Assembly (NCBI GenBank): GCA_963849635.1
Contig: CAWKIA010000045.1
Coordinates: 186,001 to 250,000, forward strand
DNA: 64,000 bases
Source: CAVRUD01 sp963849635
GTDB taxonomy: Bacteria; Chloroflexota; Chloroflexia; Thermomicrobiales; UBA6265
Direction: 5' to 3'
How positions within the stretch are numbered: position 1 is the stretch's first letter; each line of letters opens with the position of its first letter. Positions 37,899 to 46,290 of the stretch are shown here, in pieces. The translations under genes and the position numbers were made by a program. The notes beneath the pieces were generated by a model that worked only from the letters and a program-made list of their open reading frames with translations, was not told where the DNA came from and did no database searches.

Positions 37899-38743
37899 TG
37901 AAGATCGGGCACACAGGCATCACCTGGGGCATCCCCGGCGACGTCGAGGCCGCCTATCGTGACACCGCCGAACTCGGCTATCTTGGCTTCGAAACGTTCG
38001 CTTTCAGCATCATCGAGTGGAACCAGAAACCCGGCGGCTATCGCGCCCTCGTCGATCGCTACGGTATCCCGACCGGCGCCGCCTACTGCTACAAGGAGTG
38101 GATCGACCCCGCCACCGCCGCCAACGACCTCGACGCCGCTCGTACCGATGCCGATGCCGCTAAGGGCGCCGGCGCTACTACCCTCGTCCTCCAGGGCGGC
38201 AAGCGTCCCGCCCAGGGCTATGGCGACGATGAGTTCAGTCGCCTGGCGGACGCCCTCAACAAGATCGGAACCTACTGCCGCGAGATCGGACTTGTTGCTG
38301 CCCTCCACCCGCACACCAACACCGCCATCGAGACCCGCCACGACATCGATACCATCATGCGCCTGACCGAGCCCGGCCTCGTTGGCTTCGCGCCGGACAC
38401 CGGCCAGATCGCAAAAGGTGGCAGCGATATCCTGGAAATCCTCCAGGCCCACAAGGACCGCATCGACCACGTCCATCTCAAGGACTGGAACGGCAAGTAC
38501 GAGAAGGACGCCAACGGCCGCGAGATCGACGAGAGCGGCTACGTCAACTACGAGCCGATCGGCAACGGCGTCCTCCCCATGCCCGAAATCTTCGACATCC
38601 TCGCCTCCATCGACCGCGACATCTGGATCAACGTCGAACTCGATGGCACCGACCGTGCCCCCCGCTCACCTCGCGAGGCTGCCGCGATGAGCCGCACCTA
38701 TTTAGGTGATCTCTTGGGCGACAAGGTTGCCTGGCGAACTTGA
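37898..38743 (+). CDS. IolE-like TIM barrel (inosose dehydratase/isomerase family)
   Basis: 281 residues. HTGITWGIPGD at the N-terminus, AALHPHTNTAIETRHDIDTIM, GFAPDTGQIAKGG, DHVHLKDWNGKYE and YEPIGNGVLPMPEIFDIL match the 2-keto-myo-inositol dehydratase (IolE) and related isomerase group, with the expected metal-binding His/Glu/Asp pattern. The ATG overlaps the preceding stop. No iolB, iolC or iolD is present, so a classical inositol pathway is not supported; a keto-sugar dehydratase or epimerase role is equally possible. Confidence 0.82.
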   Translation: MKIGHTGITWGIPGDVEAAYRDTAELGYLGFETFAFSIIEWNQKPGGYRALVDRYGIPTGAAYCYKEWIDPATAANDLDAARTDADAAKGAGATTLVLQGGKRPAQGYGDDEFSRLADALNKIGTYCREIGLVAALHPHTNTAIETRHDIDTIMRLTEPGLVGFAPDTGQIAKGGSDILEILQAHKDRIDHVHLKDWNGKYEKDANGREIDESGYVNYEPIGNGVLPMPEIFDILASIDRDIWINVELDGTDRAPRSPREAAAMSRTYLGDLLGDKVAWRT

Positions 38744-38784
38744 CGCGCCAGGAACAAGGCGTGACGCCGAAGCCCATCACTACC

Positions 38785-38934
38785 CTGTCATCCCGAGCTT
38801 GTCGAGGGATCTCGAAGGATGCCGACCAGCGAGGAAGCCGGCACCTCCGAGAAGACGATGCCGTGTTCGCGCAGACGGCGCCAACCGCGGAACGCCATCA
38901 CCATCGAGATCCCTCGACAAGCTCGGGATGACAG
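38785..38934. repeat. Inverted TCATCCCGAGC element, full copy
   Basis: CTGTCATCCCGAGCTTGTCG with the adjoining AGGGATCTCGA starts at 38785, and the inverse TCGAGATCCCTCGACAAGC with TCGGGATGACAG ends at 38934. About 80 bases of non-coding insert lie between. It fills the gap between convergent catabolic units. Confidence 0.88.
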
Positions 38935-38975
38935 TCTAGCGGGTTGCTTCGGTCAACATCTTACCGGCTGACGCT

Positions 38976-40097
38976 TCAAAGGTCGCCTTCAGCCAGCATC
39001 GATATGAGAGGGTTGTCCGGCACGTCCAGCGGCAGCGGCACGAACTGCCGCCGCCGCGACGACTCATAGATTGCCAGCAGGATCTCCAGCGTATCCCGCG
39101 CGCTCTGTGCTTCCAGCGGATGCAGCAGTTCCGGTTGCTCCAAGCAATCGATCATCTCCTGGACCGCGAGATCGCATGCCGAGAATCCTGGCTCCCGCTC
39201 GTAATCTTCAGCGGAGAAGAGCACTTCGATCTCTGGACCTCGGTGGATGCGGACCAGCGATCCGCCCTCGTTCGGCCCGTCGCCATCGACCTCCAGGCGG
39301 CCGGTGGTGCCGTGGACGATGATGCGGTGATAGGTGCGGCCGGTGATCGGCCGAGGCGAAATCCGCGTCCTGTTCGCATCGCCCTCCGAGCCGAATGACC
39401 CGGCTCCAAGCAGCAACTTGACCCCGCCCTCCAGCCCGATCCACCCCAGCGCGCAGTCCTCGATCTGCTGGCCCCAGGCCGAGCGATGCTCGCGCGCATC
39501 GATCTGGCCGATCACCCATTCCGCCTTGGGATCACCCAGGAAAAAGCGGACCAGATCGACCGTGTGCGTCGAGTCGACCAGCAGGCTCGAGCGAGGATGC
39601 CCAAACGCCTCGACCGTGATCACTTCGCCAATGCTGCCGTTCGCGACCGCCTCACGAGCCGCAACATACTGGCGGTCGTACCGCCGTTGATGCCCGATCA
39701 CGAGCAGCGTGTTCGTCGCCTGGCACGTGGCAATCATCGCGTCGGCCGACTCCAGATCTAGCGCGATCGGCTTCTCGCAGAGGATGGCCTTCGGCTCGAC
39801 CAGCCGTGCTGTCTCGATCGTCATCGGCGCGTGCAGCTGGTGGTGGGAGCAGATGCTGACCACGTCCGGTCGCTCCCGCTCCAGCATCTCGCGGTAGTCG
39901 CCGTAGCGCCCGGCGATTCCGTACTCATCCGCGAATCGACCAGTCACGTCTTCGGCGATGTCGGCGCATGCGATCAACTCGCACCTGGGATCGGCGAGAT
40001 AGGCGCGCGCGTGCGCGTGCGCGATCCGGCCGCAGGCGATGATGGCCGCGCGGTAGGTCGCACCCGCAGGCCTGGAATCCCCTGCGGTATCGGTCAC
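38976..40097 (-). CDS. Gfo/Idh/MocA family oxidoreductase
   Basis: 373 residues. AAIIACGRIAHAHARAY is the Rossmann turn (note CG where GxG is usual), AILCEKPIALDLESADAM has the catalytic EKP, and DSTHTVDLVRFFLGDP is the His-containing region. It starts at a GTG overlapping the permease stop (GTGA). It is thus the last gene of the binding protein-permease-permease-dehydrogenase unit from 43610, meaning that the imported sugar is probably its substrate or a precursor. Confidence 0.9.
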   Translation of the reverse strand: MTDTAGDSRPAGATYRAAIIACGRIAHAHARAYLADPRCELIACADIAEDVTGRFADEYGIAGRYGDYREMLERERPDVVSICSHHQLHAPMTIETARLVEPKAILCEKPIALDLESADAMIATCQATNTLLVIGHQRRYDRQYVAAREAVANGSIGEVITVEAFGHPRSSLLVDSTHTVDLVRFFLGDPKAEWVIGQIDAREHRSAWGQQIEDCALGWIGLEGGVKLLLGAGSFGSEGDANRTRISPRPITGRTYHRIIVHGTTGRLEVDGDGPNEGGSLVRIHRGPEIEVLFSAEDYEREPGFSACDLAVQEMIDCLEQPELLHPLEAQSARDTLEILLAIYESSRRRQFVPLPLDVPDNPLISMLAEGDL

Positions 40098-40993
40098 AGC
40101 TTGATGCCCCCGGAGGCGAGGCCCTGGACGAAGAGCTTGCTGGTAAAGGCGAAGAGGATGATGAGCGGGATTGTCCCGATCACGTAGCCCGCCATCAGCG
40201 GTCCCCAGGCGGTGTAGTAGCTCTCGCGGAAGCGGTAGAGCCCCAGCACGAGCGGGTACATGTTATGGTCGCTGATCGTGATCAGCGGCCACAGGAAATC
40301 GTTCCACGTCCCCAGGATGTTGAAGATCGCCACCACCCCCAGGATCGTTTGCGAGAGCGGCACCGCGATCCGGGCGTAGACGTGCAGCTCTCCCGCCCCA
40401 TCGATCCGGGCCGCCTCGAAGAGCTCCCGCGGCATGTTGGCGTAGAAGGTCCGGAGGATGAAGATGGCAAAGACCTGACCGCTCGCGATCCACGGCAATA
40501 TCACCGCCCACCGGGTATTGAGAAGGTTCAGATCCCGCACGACGATGAAGCCCGGCACCAACGTCAAGATCCCCGGAATCATCAGCAGGATCAAGACCCC
40601 GTAGTACAGAGTCTCTTTCCCCGGGAACTCGAACCGAGCAAACACATACGCCGTGAGCGACCCGATGAACACCACCCCAAAGCACGCCGTGCCGCTCAGC
40701 ACAATGCTGTTGAAGATGTATGGCAGCACCACGTCGCCCGCCGTCTTGTAGTTATCCCAGTGGAATGGCGAGGTCGGCCGGAACGGCGCCACGTTGAATT
40801 GATTCAGATCCTTCACTGAGATGATCAGGATGACGATGAAGGGGAAGAAAAGAAAAAAGCTGACGATGATTAACAGAATATGCTTCCACCAATCCCCACT
40901 CTCAATGAACCTCCGCAGCGCCGACTTCTGCCGCACCGGCCCCCACGCTTCCACATCGATTGCCCGCTCCACTGCCCGCTCCGCCACCACCAT
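40094..40993 (-). CDS. Sugar ABC transporter permease (MalG type)
   Basis: 299 residues from the ATG at 40993, with an upstream in-frame start at 41026 possible. Six helices are predicted, and the EAA loop is ELFEAARIDGAGELHVYARIAVPL. The N-terminal ~30 residues are polar. It follows the MalF-type gene after a short spacer carrying GCCTGAT heptamers and overlaps the downstream dehydrogenase by four bases. Confidence 0.92.
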   Translation of the reverse strand: MVVAERAVERAIDVEAWGPVRQKSALRRFIESGDWWKHILLIIVSFFLFFPFIVILIISVKDLNQFNVAPFRPTSPFHWDNYKTAGDVVLPYIFNSIVLSGTACFGVVFIGSLTAYVFARFEFPGKETLYYGVLILLMIPGILTLVPGFIVVRDLNLLNTRWAVILPWIASGQVFAIFILRTFYANMPRELFEAARIDGAGELHVYARIAVPLSQTILGVVAIFNILGTWNDFLWPLITISDHNMYPLVLGLYRFRESYYTAWGPLMAGYVIGTIPLIILFAFTSKLFVQGLASGGIKL

Positions 40994-41031
40994 GCCGCAC
41001 CCCCAGCCTCGCGTCTCTCGGATCATTCTGC

Positions 41032-41058
41032 CGCCTGATGCCTGATGCCTGACGCCTC
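41032..41058. repeat. GCCTGAT/GCCTGAC heptamer run
   Basis: CCTGATG CCTGATG CCTGACG CCTCG, a short tandem of 7-base units in the spacer between the two permease genes. The same unit forms long inverted arms at 47921-48077. Confidence 0.75.
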
Positions 41059-41059
41059 G

Positions 41060-42022
41060 CTAGTCTTTGTCTTTGAACAGCGTCAGGTTGAGCAGGGTCA
41101 GGCTGAAGATGGCGATGAAGACCACCACTCCGATCGCCGAGGCGTACCCCAGCCGGCCGTAATTGAACGCCTCCTGGTACATGTACAGCCCCGGCACCAT
41201 CGTCCGGTCGACCGGGCCGCCCCGCGTCAGCACCAGCGGACCTACGATCGACTGCAGGCCGTCGATGACCGCCAGCACCAGCAACAGCCGGATCTGCCCC
41301 TTGATCAGCGGCAGATCGATCGTGAAGAAGCGTCGCAGCCCGGACGCCCCGTCCAGCTCAGCCGCGTCGAACAGCTCGCTCGGGATGTCCTGCAACCCCG
41401 CCAGGTAGATGAGCACCCCGATCCCACCAACGAAGGGGAAACTGGAACCCATCAGGGCATACAGCGCGATGTCGGGATCGGCGAGCCAGGCACGCTGCCA
41501 GGATTCGAGGCCCAGCTGTCCGAGAATGTAGTTGAGCGGACCAAAGTTCGGGTCGTAGATGAACTGCCAGAGTAGCAACGTCACCAACCCAGGGATGATC
41601 GCCGGCCAGACCATGATGATCCGGTAGAAGTACTGGGCCCGCTGCGACTTCAGCCGAAAAATCCACTCAGCCACGATCACCGGTACGGTAATGGCGGTAA
41701 TGGCCCCGAAGACCGTCAAGGCCACGACGTTCCCGACCGACTCCCGAACGGTCGGGTCTCTCCACATCTCCCGAAAATTATCCAGCCCCACAAACTCGCC
41801 CTCCCGGCCGTAATCGATCGTGAAGATCGAGCCGTAGAGGGCGAGGATCGCCGGATAGTAGCTGAAGATGATCAGCAGGGCGAAGCAGGGCGTCAGCAGC
41901 AGGTAGTAGTAGCGCGCCCGCAGAATGCGTTGCCACAATGACCGCGTATGCGTCGGTCTGGCCAGCGGCAGCGCCGGCGCGGCCAGCGCAGCATCGCCGG
42001 GGGCCATCACTCGCTCCTGCAT
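41060..42022 (-). CDS. Sugar ABC transporter permease (MalF type)
   Basis: 320 residues; the ATG has GAGGAGAG upstream. Six helices are predicted after a basic N-terminus (SLWQRILRARYYYLLL). The EAA loop is ELFDAAELDGASGLRRFFTIDLPL. It lies in the sugar-importer unit between the binding protein and the MalG-type permease. No ATPase gene is present, so a shared one is presumed. Confidence 0.92.
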   Translation of the reverse strand: MQERVMAPGDAALAAPALPLARPTHTRSLWQRILRARYYYLLLTPCFALLIIFSYYPAILALYGSIFTIDYGREGEFVGLDNFREMWRDPTVRESVGNVVALTVFGAITAITVPVIVAEWIFRLKSQRAQYFYRIIMVWPAIIPGLVTLLLWQFIYDPNFGPLNYILGQLGLESWQRAWLADPDIALYALMGSSFPFVGGIGVLIYLAGLQDIPSELFDAAELDGASGLRRFFTIDLPLIKGQIRLLLVLAVIDGLQSIVGPLVLTRGGPVDRTMVPGLYMYQEAFNYGRLGYASAIGVVVFIAIFSLTLLNLTLFKDKD

Positions 42023-42035
42023 ACCGCTCTCCTCC

Positions 42036-42097
42036 GAGGGGGCGGAGACGGCGGAGAGGGCAGAGAGCGTGATCTTCTCCCCCGTTTCCGCCCCCTC
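42036..42097 (-). promoter_or_regulatory. Long hairpin between binding protein and permease genes
   Basis: GAGGGGGCGGAGACGG (42036-42051) and CCGTTTCCGCCCCCTC (42082-42097) pair at 15 of 16 positions around about 30 bases. It starts 14 bases after the binding-protein stop. It probably stabilises the binding-protein message or limits readthrough into the permeases. Confidence 0.65.
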
Positions 42098-42110
42098 TGT
42101 CGCTCCGTCC

Positions 42111-43610
42111 CTACTGCCAGCCGTTCTGCTCAGCCAGGGTCTGGGCCTGCTTCATCAACTCCTCCTGGATCTTCTGGGCCGTCTCGTCCAGCTCGGCATC
42201 GCCCAGCAGGTAGTTGTTGACGTGAACAGTGATGTTCTGCGCGGCCTCGGCGTCGAGCTTATCGTCGTAGGCAATCATCCCCGCCTCACCGACACCGGAG
42301 CTGATCGCCGATAGCGCCGGCGCCAGATCCTGATTGACGTCGACCTCCTTGATGTTCGGCAGGAACTGGCCCAGCTCGCCGATGATCGCCGAGGCCTGCG
42401 GCGGCGCGGTGATATAGCGGAGGAAGTCGACGCAGAGCTCGATGTTGTTGTTCTCTACGGCCGTCTTCGTGATCGCGAACTGGTTCGCCGTCGCCCCACC
42501 GATCGCCGGCGCCGGCTCGCCGCTCGCGAACTGCGAGAGTCCCGGCCCGTCACCTTGCGTCAAGGTCGGCATGAAGAACGATCCCCACTCGAAGTTGAGC
42601 TGGTCGTTCGCATTGAGGAGTCCAAAACGCCAACTGCCGTCTTCCAGGATCGCCAGCTGGCCCTGGGTGAACTGGCGGTCGGGCTCCACGGTTTCCTGAT
42701 CGAGCGTCCACTGCTCTGACCAGTACGGCACCGAGTCCTTCATCAACCGCAGCCAGTCCTTGTACTCCGGCTTCGTCGCGTCGTAGATGCCGTTCAGGAT
42801 CGCCAGCGTGATGTCTTTTTGCGTGTAGGCGCCGGCGAGCCCGGTCGGCGTCATCTCCTGCTTCCAGGAGTGCAGCACCATCTCGCCGAGCTGCGGCCGC
42901 GACCACTGCATCCCGTTGTAGGGGACCTTGCCGGCGTCGTCCAGCGTCGAGATGAGGGTGATGAAGTCGGCGTAGGTCGTCGGGGGCTCGACCCCTGCCT
43001 CCGTGAAGTGCTGCTTGTTGTAGAAGAAGAAGGTCGTCACCAGGTCGTACGGGACCACGTAGATGTGGCCATCCGGCGCGAACTTGGCCGAGGTCGGCCC
43101 CTCGAAGAACTGGTCGATCCACTTCGCGCTGCCCGGCGCGCCCGCATCAACGTACGGGTTGGGCGCATTCATGTAGTCGTCCAGCGCGACCCACCAGTCC
43201 TTGCCGACATCGCGGTTGGTGTCGAAGCTCTGGGACCAGGCGATCTCTGGGATCGTGCCGCCCTCCATCTGGGTCACTGTCCAGACGCGGGCATCGGTTC
43301 CTGGCGGCACCCGCAAGAACTCGAACTCGACGTCTGGGTACATCTCGGAGTAGGAGTCGGCGGCTTTTTTCAACGCGTCGTGGGGGATCGGGTTGTCGGG
43401 GGTCTTGTCCATCGACTCGGATGGGGAGTAGTCGTGGGCCTCCATCCGGATCTTGCCGCTGAAGCTCTGGCCCTGCTTCGCCGCGTACGAGAAGCGCGGC
43501 CGAGCCGCGGCGGCGGCCCCGAGGGCCAAGGCGCCGCCCATCAATGAGCGGCGGGAGACGCGCCCGCCGGGCAAGAACTGCATCAGCGACTGCTTAGCGA
43601 TGTCGGACAT
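42111..43610 (-). CDS. Sugar ABC solute-binding protein (SBP family 1), Tat-exported
   Basis: 499 residues. VSRRSLMGGALALGAAAAA is a twin-arginine signal with a likely AxA cleavage before KQGQSFSG and no lipobox Cys. The mature domain has PDVEFEFLRVPPGTDARVW, VPYDLVTTFFFYNKQHFTEAG and GQLAILEDGSWRFGLLN, typical of SBP family 1. It is the first gene of the unit that ends with the Gfo/Idh gene at 38976. The promoter at 43784-43812 with the shared operator lies about 160 bases upstream. Confidence 0.92.
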   Translation of the reverse strand: MSDIAKQSLMQFLPGGRVSRRSLMGGALALGAAAAARPRFSYAAKQGQSFSGKIRMEAHDYSPSESMDKTPDNPIPHDALKKAADSYSEMYPDVEFEFLRVPPGTDARVWTVTQMEGGTIPEIAWSQSFDTNRDVGKDWWVALDDYMNAPNPYVDAGAPGSAKWIDQFFEGPTSAKFAPDGHIYVVPYDLVTTFFFYNKQHFTEAGVEPPTTYADFITLISTLDDAGKVPYNGMQWSRPQLGEMVLHSWKQEMTPTGLAGAYTQKDITLAILNGIYDATKPEYKDWLRLMKDSVPYWSEQWTLDQETVEPDRQFTQGQLAILEDGSWRFGLLNANDQLNFEWGSFFMPTLTQGDGPGLSQFASGEPAPAIGGATANQFAITKTAVENNNIELCVDFLRYITAPPQASAIIGELGQFLPNIKEVDVNQDLAPALSAISSGVGEAGMIAYDDKLDAEAAQNITVHVNNYLLGDAELDETAQKIQEELMKQAQTLAEQNGWQ

Positions 43611-43767
43611 GGGACGTCCCTCCTCGGTGGATTCATAGTGCCAAACGAAGGCCGCCGCAGCGCGGCCCCGGCCGATGGCTGTCCCGACTTCGTCCTAGCG
43701 TTCACCACCCTCCCGGCCGACGCGGCCGATGGACCGCCGCGATCCGGCGGCGCACAACGATCAATCT

Positions 43768-43812
43768 ATAATCGATTATTCGGATGCTACCAGTGCCTCG
43801 ACAGCCAGTCAA
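43768..43812 (-). promoter_or_regulatory. Sigma70-type promoter with perfect ATAATCGATTAT operator
   Basis: On the minus strand: TTGACT (43812-43807), 17 bases, TAGCAT (43789-43784), then the perfect 12-bp palindrome ATAATCGATTAT (43779-43768). It drives the sugar-importer unit starting at 43610. Spacing and order equal those at 35705-35752 and 46248-46290. Confidence 0.75.
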
Positions 43813-43822
43813 CACGTCTGTG

Positions 43823-44545
43823 TCATTCCTCGACCAGCGCAACGGCGCGTACCGGCGCACCGGTGGTGTCGACCCACATGACGGGAAAGACTGAGAGCTT
43901 GAAGCCGTGGGGTCGCGGGATCTGGTCGAGGTTGGTCAGGTTCTCGAGGTGGTAGTACTCGCGCTCGAGCATGACCCGGTGGGCTTCCCAGAACTGTTTG
44001 CGCTCGAACATCGCCCAGACAGGGGGGTCGAAGGTGATGGCGTCGATACCCATCATCTTGATCCCCTGGTCGATCAGCCAATTGGTCGCCTCGGCCGTCA
44101 TCCCAGGGTGGTCCGTGAGGTAGCGTTCCTCGTCTTGGTAGGACCCTGCTCCGGTCATGATCAGAACGATGTCGAGCGGCTTGAGCGTGTACTCAATGTG
44201 CCGCAGCGCCTCCTGCACGTCGGCTGTGGTGATCCCCTCCCCCGGCTTCTTGTGGCGCAGGTCGAGGACAACGCCGTCGCCGTAGCAGTACTCGAGTGGG
44301 ATTCCCTCCGGCCCCGGCTTGTCGGCGTTCATGTGGCGCAGCGAGTCCATATGGGTGCCGACGTGGTCGCTGATCTCGATCCGGTACGTCGCCGTCAGCC
44401 AGGTCGCGCCGTACTGCGCGGCCCCGATCCGCTCCGCAAATTCCTCCCAGGACTCGAACATCTCCAGAGAGGGTTTGACGATCCTGGGGAAGGTGACCAT
44501 GCCGTTGTGGACCGGCATGCTCAGGTCGATCAACTTGACGCTCAC
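43823..44545 (-). CDS. Cyclase family (kynurenine formamidase-like) metal hydrolase
   Basis: 240 residues from a GTG at 44545 that overlaps the GntR stop (GTGA). The metal-binding signature HxGTHxD is H61-VGTH-M-D67, and GDGVVLDLRHKKPGEGIT and LIMTGAG also fit. Family members hydrolyse amides, lactones or cyclic compounds, e.g. N-formylkynurenine or isatin. Here the setting among sugar genes suggests lactone or related ring opening, which is an inference. It is the last gene of the SDR-GntR-cyclase unit. Confidence 0.87.
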   Translation of the reverse strand: MSVKLIDLSMPVHNGMVTFPRIVKPSLEMFESWEEFAERIGAAQYGATWLTATYRIEISDHVGTHMDSLRHMNADKPGPEGIPLEYCYGDGVVLDLRHKKPGEGITTADVQEALRHIEYTLKPLDIVLIMTGAGSYQDEERYLTDHPGMTAEATNWLIDQGIKMMGIDAITFDPPVWAMFERKQFWEAHRVMLEREYYHLENLTNLDQIPRPHGFKLSVFPVMWVDTTGAPVRAVALVEE

Positions 44546-45273
44546 AAGTCTCCGTCCTCTCGCTGCGGGTCGTCGCTCGACCCCTCCCGGATGTTTTTGT
44601 CCTGTCGGGATGCGGCTTGGGCCACGGCGAGGATCCACTCCCCGGGCTCTTCGATGTGCCGGCGCATGGCATCCTCGGCCGCCGCTGGGTCGTTGGCGCG
44701 AAGCGCGTCGAGCAGCGGCGTGTGCCGTTCCGCGAGTTCTTGGAGCGAACGGCGAGCCATCGCGTTGGTCACGAATGTGGTCGTGGCCAGGTGCATGCTC
44801 TCCCAAATCTGGCGAAGGAACCGGTTTCCTGATGCCTCGATGATGGTGCGATGGAAGGCAACGTCGGCGTCGATGTGGGTTTCGCGGTCACCCTGTGCCG
44901 CTGCTTCGCGCATCTGGTCGAGGTGGGATTCGAGCTGGTCAAGCACGTCTTCGTTGATTCGAGTGGCGGCGGCTCGGGCGGCGATGCCTTCGAGGGCGGC
45001 GCGGATGGGGTAGATGTCGACCAGGTCGTCGCTGGAGAGCTCACGGACCTGGGTGCCGCGAAAGGGCGAGCTGACCACGAACCCGAAGAGTTCTAGGTCG
45101 CGGAGGGCTTCCCGCACCGGCCCTTGGCTGACCCCGAGCTTTTGGGCTAACTGCGTTTCGATGATGCGCTCGCCAGGCTTGATATCGCCGCGGAGGATCG
45201 CGTCGATCAAGTACTCCTTGATGTCCTCCCGCAGGACCCGGCGGCCCAGTGGCTTGGCGGTTCGAGTAGCCAT
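44542..45273 (-). CDS. GntR family transcriptional regulator, FCD type
   Basis: 243 residues. The winged helix (about residues 13-75) shows IKEYLIDAILRGDIKPGERI, ETQLAQKLGVSQGPVREALRDLE and GFVVSSPFRGTQV. The C-terminal FCD ligand domain has the metal-binding pattern DADVAFHRTI and RHTPLLDAL, RRHIEE. FCD regulators commonly bind sugar acids or other catabolic acids and repress neighbouring operons. It lies inside the second gene position of the unit driven by the promoter at 46262-46290, which carries a candidate operator, so it would be autoregulated. Confidence 0.93.
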   Translation of the reverse strand: MATRTAKPLGRRVLREDIKEYLIDAILRGDIKPGERIIETQLAQKLGVSQGPVREALRDLELFGFVVSSPFRGTQVRELSSDDLVDIYPIRAALEGIAARAAATRINEDVLDQLESHLDQMREAAAQGDRETHIDADVAFHRTIIEASGNRFLRQIWESMHLATTTFVTNAMARRSLQELAERHTPLLDALRANDPAAAEDAMRRHIEEPGEWILAVAQAASRQDKNIREGSSDDPQREDGDL

Positions 45274-45358
45274 AGTGTTGTTGATCCTTCAGACCTCACA
45301 GCGCACGGGACCAGGCGAGACCAGGGCCAGCCAGCCAGTAAGCAAGCCGGCAAGTCAG

Positions 45359-46114
45359 CTAGAGAATTTCCATGCCGCCGTCGACGTAGAGGCACTGGCC
45401 GGTGACAAAACTGGAGTCGTCTGAGGCGAAGAACACCACCGCTGGGCCGAGTTCACGCGGTTGTGCCGCCCGTTTGAGGGCGATCTTGTCGAGGACGATC
45501 GGCAGGATCTCGGCGTCGCCCATGACCCACTGAGTCATATCGGTGTCAAACAGTCCTGGGTGGATACAGTTCACTCGGATGCCATAGTCGGCCAGCTCCG
45601 CCGCCATGTTGCGCGTGAGTGCCTCGACACCGCGCTTCGTCGGGGCATAGTGGGTGCGGCCGGGCAGGACCATGCCGGCCTGGACGGAGCCGATGTTGAC
45701 GATGGTGCCGCCGCGGCCTTTCGCGACCCAGTCACGCGCGACGACCTGGCCGCAAAGCCATTCCCCTTTGAGATTGACGTCGGTCACCCGTTGCCATTCC
45801 GCGTCGTCCAGCTCCAGAAACGGGACGATGGATTCGACGCCGGCGTTGTTGACCAGGACATCGATCGGCCCGAGTTCCCGAGTGACGCGTCCGACCATGG
45901 CCTCGACCTGCTGGCGGTTCGTCACGTCGGCCTGGACAGCGATCGCCCGGCGGTCGCGCTGACGGATTGCCTCGACCACCTCGTCGGCCTTGGCGGCGCT
46001 GGAGACGTAGTTGACGGCGACGTGTGCTCCTTCTTCGGCGAGCACCTCGGCCACCCCTCGACCGATCCCCCGGCTGGCGCCTGTCACCAAGACCACTTTG
46101 TCTGCTAAGCGCAT
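45359..46114 (-). CDS. Short-chain dehydrogenase/reductase
   Basis: 251 residues, classical SDR. The cofactor loop is TGASRGIG (residues 11-18), NNAG at 89-92, and the catalytic triad is S143, Y156 and K160 (HYAPTKRG). The resemblance is to glucose 1-dehydrogenase-like and 3-oxoacyl-ACP-reductase-like SDRs; the substrate is open. It is the first gene of the unit with GntR and cyclase genes, which favours a sugar or polyol oxidation step over lipid synthesis. The GntR gene follows after 85 bases with short GCCA/GCAA repeats. Confidence 0.9.
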   Translation of the reverse strand: MRLADKVVLVTGASRGIGRGVAEVLAEEGAHVAVNYVSSAAKADEVVEAIRQRDRRAIAVQADVTNRQQVEAMVGRVTRELGPIDVLVNNAGVESIVPFLELDDAEWQRVTDVNLKGEWLCGQVVARDWVAKGRGGTIVNIGSVQAGMVLPGRTHYAPTKRGVEALTRNMAAELADYGIRVNCIHPGLFDTDMTQWVMGDAEILPIVLDKIALKRAAQPRELGPAVVFFASDDSSFVTGQCLYVDGGMEIL

Positions 46115-46247
46115 AGGTTGCCCTTTCTCCGGAACTGCTCTCGTCGACCGCCACGTGGTCGCGGAAAGGCACGATGACGTTCTGGAGAGGTTCTCGAACC
46201 AAGCTCGCGCGACCGCAGACTACTGGGGGGTACGGACACCGTACCAA

Positions 46248-46290
46248 ACAATTGATTATCGATCCTACGTCATGCGTCTAGGGCCGTCAA
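46248..46290 (-). promoter_or_regulatory. Sigma70-type promoter with ATAATC operator half
   Basis: On the minus strand: TTGACG (46290-46285), 17 bases, TAGGAT (46267-46262), then ATAATCAATTGT (46259-46248), 10 of 12 matches to ATAATCGATTAT. It drives the SDR-GntR-cyclase unit. This is the third copy of the layout. Confidence 0.7.

Noticed and set aside
37898..38743. Full myo-inositol (iol) operon
   Set aside because: Only an IolE-like barrel and Gfo/Idh enzymes are present; iolB, iolC and iolD are missing.
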